In this document: positions 5,649 through 6,302 of the stretch, piece after piece | How the letters are laid out: every line of letters starts with the position of its first letter | How positions within the stretch are numbered: position 1 is the stretch's first letter | Assembly: GCA_035691285.1 (NCBI GenBank) | Contig: DASSJI010000106.1 | Location: 1 to 6,302, forward strand | From: DATFEN01 sp035691285 | GTDB taxonomy: Bacteria; Acidobacteriota; Vicinamibacteria; Fen-336 | DNA length: 6,302 bases | Direction of reading: 5' to 3' | Notes under the pieces: model-generated | Databases searched by the model: none | Told to the model about the DNA's origin: nothing | What the model saw: the letters and a program-made list of their open reading frames with translations, nothing else | Program-made: the position numbers and the translations under genes

Positions 5649-6302
5649 CAGTACACTCCCTCGACCACGGCGGTCTCGAGGGCGGAGAAGGGACGCACGT
5701 TCCTCACGCCGTCCCACGGATACAGGCTGCACGGGGGCTCACGCTCGCCCTCGTCGCGCTCGAGGAAGCGCGGCATGAAGAACTCCCTGGTGAGCGTCGT
5801 CAGTCGCACGCGGCCGGCGCGCCCGTAGTCCACGAGGCGCTCGGGCTGGTCCGGGTCCACGACCTCGATCATCGCCCGCGGCGCCGGCGGGTAATAGATG
5901 ATGTCCCACGGATCCTCGGGACCGCGGGGCTTGTGGACGGCGAGCCCCATCAGCGTGTTGCCGTACGTGGGCGCGAAGTACGCCCCCTCGAGCAGCTCCT
6001 CGACGGCGAAGCGGTGGAACTGCGGCGTCATCTCGGTGCCACCGCAGAACACGCCGGTGACGCCGAGCTTCTTCAGGGACGCGCGCTCGCAGAGCGCCTC
6101 GAGCAGCTTCGGCGTGGTGAACAGGCACCGGATCGTGTCGTGGGCCTTGAGCAGCGTGAGGGCCTGGTCGATCACGTGGCGCTTGTACTGCTCCATCGTG
6201 GCCATCTGCCCCGCCTTGACGAGCTTGATCACCCAGCGCGGATCGAGGTCGACCATGAAGCAGATCCCGCCGCGCACCTGGCACAGGTGCTCGATCGCCA
6301 GG
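5648..6302 (-). CDS. ANL-superfamily adenylate-forming enzyme lacking the C-terminal domain, EhpF-like (N-terminus beyond window)
   Basis: Only the last 217 residues are present; the frame is open to the right edge, so the start and the ATP-binding P-loop lie outside. The enzyme is expected to activate a carboxylic acid with ATP to form acyl-AMP. Numbered from the edge, visible features are FTTPKLLEAL (about 61-70), FCGGTEM (85-91), YGNT (113-116, the substrate/adenylate-binding aromatic motif), and MPRFLERDEGERE, where D183 matches the conserved Asp that binds the AMP ribose. Only 34 residues follow that Asp, ending in YPWDGVRNVRPF and a short tail. Typical acyl-CoA synthetases and adenylation domains carry about 100 or more further residues as a mobile domain for the thiolation step, so that domain appears absent. 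By family knowledge, EhpF from griseoluteic acid biosynthesis is described with the same absence and is paired with an aldehyde dehydrogenase, as here. C191 near the C-terminus is a possible acyl-accepting Cys by analogy with LuxE, but this is speculative. The stop overlaps the dehydrogenase start by one base, indicating tight coupling. Confidence 0.83.
   Translation of the reverse strand, partial: LAIEHLCQVRGGICFMVDLDPRWVIKLVKAGQMATMEQYKRHVIDQALTLLKAHDTIRCLFTTPKLLEALCERASLKKLGVTGVFCGGTEMTPQFHRFAVEELLEGAYFAPTYGNTLMGLAVHKPRGPEDPWDIIYYPPAPRAMIEVVDPDQPERLVDYGRAGRVRLTTLTREFFMPRFLERDEGEREPPCSLYPWDGVRNVRPFSALETAVVEGVY
5656..5662 (-). promoter_or_regulatory. Ribosome binding site for the aldehyde dehydrogenase-fold gene
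   Basis: On the minus strand GAGGGAG lies seven bases before the ATG at 5648, inside the end of the adenylating-enzyme gene. It is the best Shine-Dalgarno match in the window. It fixes the start of the dehydrogenase gene and argues against the longer in-frame start upstream. Confidence 0.8.

Noticed and set aside
4257..5828. Long plus-strand open frame of 523 codons
   Set aside because: It lies opposite the dehydrogenase and adenylating-enzyme genes, which have clear family motifs. Its product is rich in Arg, Gly, Ala and His with no recognisable fold, as expected for the antisense frame of GC-rich coding DNA.
4212..6302. LuxC/LuxE fatty acid reductase genes of a bioluminescence operon
   Set aside because: The chemistry is similar, but no luciferase or acyl-transferase genes are present in the window, and the adenylating protein's ending resembles EhpF more than LuxE as far as I can judge by eye.
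1..6302. Mobile element, prophage, CRISPR or RNA gene
   Set aside because: No transposase, integrase, terminal repeats, direct-repeat array, or tRNA or rRNA sequence was seen, and base composition appears even across all five genes.

Overview
The window is very GC-rich and holds five densely packed genes, all on the minus strand. They read from the right edge to the left edge as one apparent operon. Neighbouring genes are separated by no more than about 8 bases or overlap by one, so there is no intergenic stretch, promoter or terminator to annotate. No RNA gene, CRISPR array, insertion sequence or phage feature is visible. The GC content, the protein families and the LolD/FtsX-type transporter suggest a high-GC bacterium, probably a Gram-negative from a group such as Myxococcota, Acidobacteriota or Planctomycetota. 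That placement is an inference and is not secure.

In transcription order the genes are: (1) 6302-5648, the C-terminal part of an adenylate-forming (ANL superfamily) enzyme resembling EhpF, cut by the right edge. (2) 5648-4212, a complete aldehyde dehydrogenase-fold protein resembling EhpG or acyl reductases, overlapping gene 1 by one base (TGATG). (3) 4209-2890, a complete family-4 (GT-B) glycosyltransferase with a distinctive N-terminal MYCGSCLRDN motif. (4) 2881-2216, a complete LolD/MacB-like ABC ATPase that probably uses a CTG start. (5) 2213-1, a large FtsX-like ABC permease, open for 737 codons and cut by the left edge.

Genes 1 and 2 look like a two-protein carboxylic acid reductase. 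The adenylating enzyme activates a carboxylate as acyl-AMP, and the dehydrogenase-fold partner reduces it to an aldehyde. Two visible features support this: the adenylating enzyme ends soon after its conserved Asp, without the usual C-terminal thiolation domain, and the dehydrogenase has its catalytic Cys but His where oxidising enzymes have the general-base Glu. Genes 4 and 5 form an ABC system of the mechanotransmission type (LolCDE/MacB), which normally moves lipoproteins, lipids or small molecules out of the inner membrane. The glycosyltransferase sits between the two pairs. An attractive but unproven reading is one pathway that makes an aldehyde- or alcohol-bearing product, glycosylates it and exports it. 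The substrate cannot be read from the sequence.
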